Origin: Epichloe hybrida
Taxonomy: Eukaryota > Ascomycota > Sordariomycetes > Hypocreales > Clavicipitaceae
Assembly: GCA_019022495.1 (NCBI GenBank)
Contig: JAFEKR010000113.1
Coordinates: forward strand, 1-46,660
Reading direction: 5' to 3'
DNA length: 46,660 bases
Part shown: positions 44,373-46,660 of the stretch, in pieces
Numbering within the stretch: the first letter of the stretch is position 1
Layout of the letters: each line of letters starts with the position of its first letter
Notes under the pieces: generated by a model
Seen by the model: the letters and a program-made list of their open reading frames with translations, nothing else
Told to the model about the DNA's origin: nothing
Database searches by the model: none
Made by a program: the position numbers and the translations under genes

Positions 44373-45131
44373 GACCCAACCCAGACCGACCCCACCGCTC
44401 GTCCATTGTCGTACGACTCGAGCCAGCCAACTAATAGCGTGGGGTCCGGTCTTTTGGTGCTCCCTCCTGCTGAGTCCTGCAATCCTGGTCCTCGGCGGCT
44501 GCGAAGCGATGCAGGCCTGTATTACGGTATATCCGTGGTAATCCGTACATATACGGATTACATACGGATTATTATTACATTATGGAGCGAATCTCTTCCA
44601 AATGGTGCCACAATTCTTAGTAACTGGCAGACTATCAGATGCAGAATTTGGTGAGGAACGGCCGCCTCTTTTCTTTTCTTGCCCCTCACAACCGCTGCTG
44701 GCCGAGCTTTAGACGCAAATAAGACAAGGACATATAAGTAACTGCCCTCCCAGCCCTACGTCGAAAGAATGAATGCTGAAGAATGCTCTACGAACGTAGT
44801 TCATCGCCGAATCATCGGTGCTGTGCTACCAAGCCAAGGTCAAGTACACGGTGCCCAAAACAGCATTTGGGGGAATAAGAGAGGTGAGGGGAAGAGACGC
44901 ACGCAACCGCATCTGCAGCGTGCCCGGTCATGCCTTTAATGTCTCAAAGTTGTCCGGATCACATGCAGCTCTACCTCACCCTGCTGCGGGGAAATAGGAA
45001 CAGCATAATCCGTAATGCTTCCGTCTATGAAGTATTACTGATCGCTAATGTTTTCAGCGAAAAATGCGGTGTGGAAGTTATTAGCTTCAGACGAGACAGG
45101 GCTTGTGGCTGTTGGGTCGAAAGTTCGATGG

Positions 45132-45178
45132 TCCACAAGGAACATCCACAAGGAACATCACAAGGAACATCACAAGGA
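45132..45178. repeat. CACAAGGAACAT tandem repeat
   Basis: Four head-to-tail copies of a 12-13 nt unit occur, the last one shortened. The differences are single-base. Confidence 0.8.
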
Positions 45179-45780
45179 GGGGGTGCCAGCAGGGCGGGCA
45201 AATGGCGCAGCGTTGTGACCCTTCCGGTGAAGGCATACGATACTCCGTACATATTGCACATTGCTTACAAATACGCAGCGTGTGCGACAGACTGATGATG
45301 GATGCAGAGGAAGAGGGTGCAAAGCAATCTACGGCTGGAAGCAGAAACATCCAACCAAATGGCAAAGTTGTTCACCAGGTCGACATACCTGCCTGCACCC
45401 TGGCCATCACAACGGTTTCGGTGTGTGCGACGTGCGACTGTGTTTGTTGGTGGCATGTTGGAGAGAGAGGCAAAGAGGCTCCCACGCTCGCTCGGGTAGG
45501 TAGCGTCCGAAGTCCCTGGCCGTACGTATGTATCCTGGCCTTGCCTGACCCTTTGATCTTTGGATAACCATCTTTTTTGTGGCAAACACGGCGGTTGCTG
45601 AACGACAACGCCCGGCAAGCATGGGTCTCTGTTCAAAGGGCTTGGACCTGGCAAGCACGCAGGGTATGAAGCAGGACTTTACGAACCAGCACTTTTCGTC
45701 CGTGTACGTACTTCCATGTCAAATGCTGGTATATGCTCCGCGCTGGGTAGTACATACGGAGTACAGCCTCTTATTTATCA

Positions 45781-45880
45781 GTTCAATTTACCTAGTGAGA
45801 TGACGACCCCGCTAGCTAAATTAGATCCTTGTCTATGGTCGGGTCTTGTGCAGTAGACACGACTTTTGATCCGGACGTCC
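45781..45880 (+). repeat. Dispersed repeat, copy 2
   Basis: It is related to 22605-22700 in the same orientation, sharing GTTCAATTTACC, GGGTCTTGTGCAG and CTTTTGA. This copy carries several substitutions and small indels relative to the first. Confidence 0.65.
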
Positions 45881-46504
45881 GTACAATGAAGAAAGGAGTA
45901 TTATGGTTTTGTTGGTATCACAGGATACCTACTACTTGCAAGTAAGGTGAAACGTGTGGCCTAGGGAATAGGTATGATTCATCTATGTTGAGCTACCAAA
46001 GGAAGCAAAAGAGGGGATAGAAGGAATGGCTCCTAATGAGCGATTTATGTATGCGGGAAAAGGGAGCTATAAGGGCCACGTAATAAGAGACCACGCTGCC
46101 CGCGGCGCGGTCGCGGTCGCAGTTGCGGTCAGCCTGCTCGCGGCATGGTTGATATCATGCTTGTTCTGCCAGCAATTGTGTTATAAAAAATTAGATGCAT
46201 TGGCCACAACTAATGACGCAATTTTTTTTTAAAAATCAATATCATGCTTGTTCTAACAGGTTGAGAGGGTTTTTTTTTTTTTTTCACATATAACCCAACA
46301 TCCCTCCGTATGTTATGTTTGTATATATCAAAAATCCAACACCAAAACAATACATCTTATTTTTTATGTTTAACAAATAACAAAGGTAAGTCAAGTAAGT
46401 CAAGTATTTCATAAGGCATGTCTATGGCTATAACATCACTTTACTCTTTACTAAAATTCTAACTTGACAACTACACTAGACCCCTTTTCTCTCCACCCGC
46501 CACC

Positions 46505-46660
46505 ATGCAAATCCTTATATCAGCAATGCTAGCCACTTCTATTCTCACCCAACACACGCTAGCGTCAGGGTCCTGTCAACGGCTTGATCTTTTTGTGAAA
46601 GGTGGTACCAAGTGCAAGAATGGGCACATCTGGGGTCGATACGTTTGTGAAGACTATTCA
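46505..46660 (+). CDS. Small secreted protein, partial (cut by window end)
   Basis: A frame opens at ATG 46505 in a good context (GCCACCATG) after a pyrimidine-rich leader. It encodes at least 52 residues to the window end. MQILISAMLATSIL followed by TQHTLASG looks like a signal peptide, with cleavage probably after LAS. The mature part starts SCQRLDLFVKGGTKCKNG and has three cysteines within 32 residues, so it may be a disulphide-stabilised secreted protein. No family is recognised. It may belong to the secreted effector-like class common near repeats in fungi, but that is inference. Confidence 0.6.
   Translation, partial: MQILISAMLATSILTQHTLASGSCQRLDLFVKGGTKCKNGHIWGRYVCEDYS

Larger units (their letters stand above)
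44373..46504. other. Intergenic region right of the retrotransposon
   Basis: No gene is supported. It holds a perfect 10-bp hairpin (44538-44561), a 12-13 nt tandem repeat (45132-45178), two copies of the TACGGAGTA word (45241 and 45755), the second copy of the dispersed repeat (45781-45880), and T-rich runs near 46222 and 46271. Confidence 0.5.

Overview
This is nuclear DNA from a filamentous ascomycete fungus. The evidence is short spliceosomal introns (about 55-115 nt, mostly GT-AG with CTAAC/CTAAT branch sites), typical fungal orthologues, and one AT-rich block that looks like repeat-induced point mutation (RIP). The style of genes and motifs suggests Sordariomycetes, probably Hypocreales, but no species is claimed. 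All gene models come from reading splice sites and protein families by eye; no search was run.

Layout. 1-2473: no convincing gene; a degenerate minisatellite at the left edge. 2474-9210 is a compact housekeeping block: a MoCF/CinA-like molybdopterin-binding protein (minus), glia maturation factor GMF (plus), NBP35 (minus), tRNA-Gln(CUG) (minus), deoxyhypusine hydroxylase (plus) and RNA polymerase I subunit RPA12 (minus). 9211-14917: the cohesin loader SCC2/Mis4 (plus). 16285-18791: a vacuolar-type Ca2+/H+ exchanger (plus, 5' part unresolved). 19243-20231: a short-chain dehydrogenase (minus) with an apparent C-terminal frameshift. 21379-21893 (minus): a hidden gene for a small secreted protein made of tiny symmetric exons separated by near-identical introns. 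23153-24873: mitochondrial DnaJ MDJ1 (plus). 25462-26267: a SPF31/DNAJC8-like splicing J-protein (minus). 26609-29391: the DEAD-box helicase DBP10 (plus). 30028-33645: a folliculin-interacting-protein (FNIP/Lst4) family protein (minus). 35017-44372: a complete-length but RIP-destroyed Ty3/gypsy-type LTR retrotransposon with 116-nt LTRs. 44373-46660: non-coding DNA, then the start of a second small secreted protein, cut by the window edge.

The conserved genes serve general cell functions (Fe-S assembly, eIF5A hypusination, Pol I transcription, ribosome assembly, cohesin loading, actin branch turnover, Ca2+ storage, mitochondrial protein folding, splicing, TORC1-linked signalling) and do not form one pathway. 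The accessory signals lie between 20 and 23 kb and between 35 kb and the right end.

The main discovery candidate is the micro-exon secreted-protein gene at 21379-21893. Four tandem exon+intron units give exons of 24, 21, 27 and 27 nt. All are phase 1-1, all are open, and all encode the same short acidic/aliphatic peptide pattern, while the introns (56, 61, 56, 58, 65 nt) are almost copies of each other. Ordinary ORF calling misses this gene completely. Other notable signals are a 9-nt word (TACGGAGTA) repeated about ten times only in intergenic DNA, a RIP boundary that can be mapped inside the LTRs, an 18-nt micro-exon carrying a signature motif, a start codon alone in its own exon, a GC-AG intron, and two apparent reading-frame breaks.
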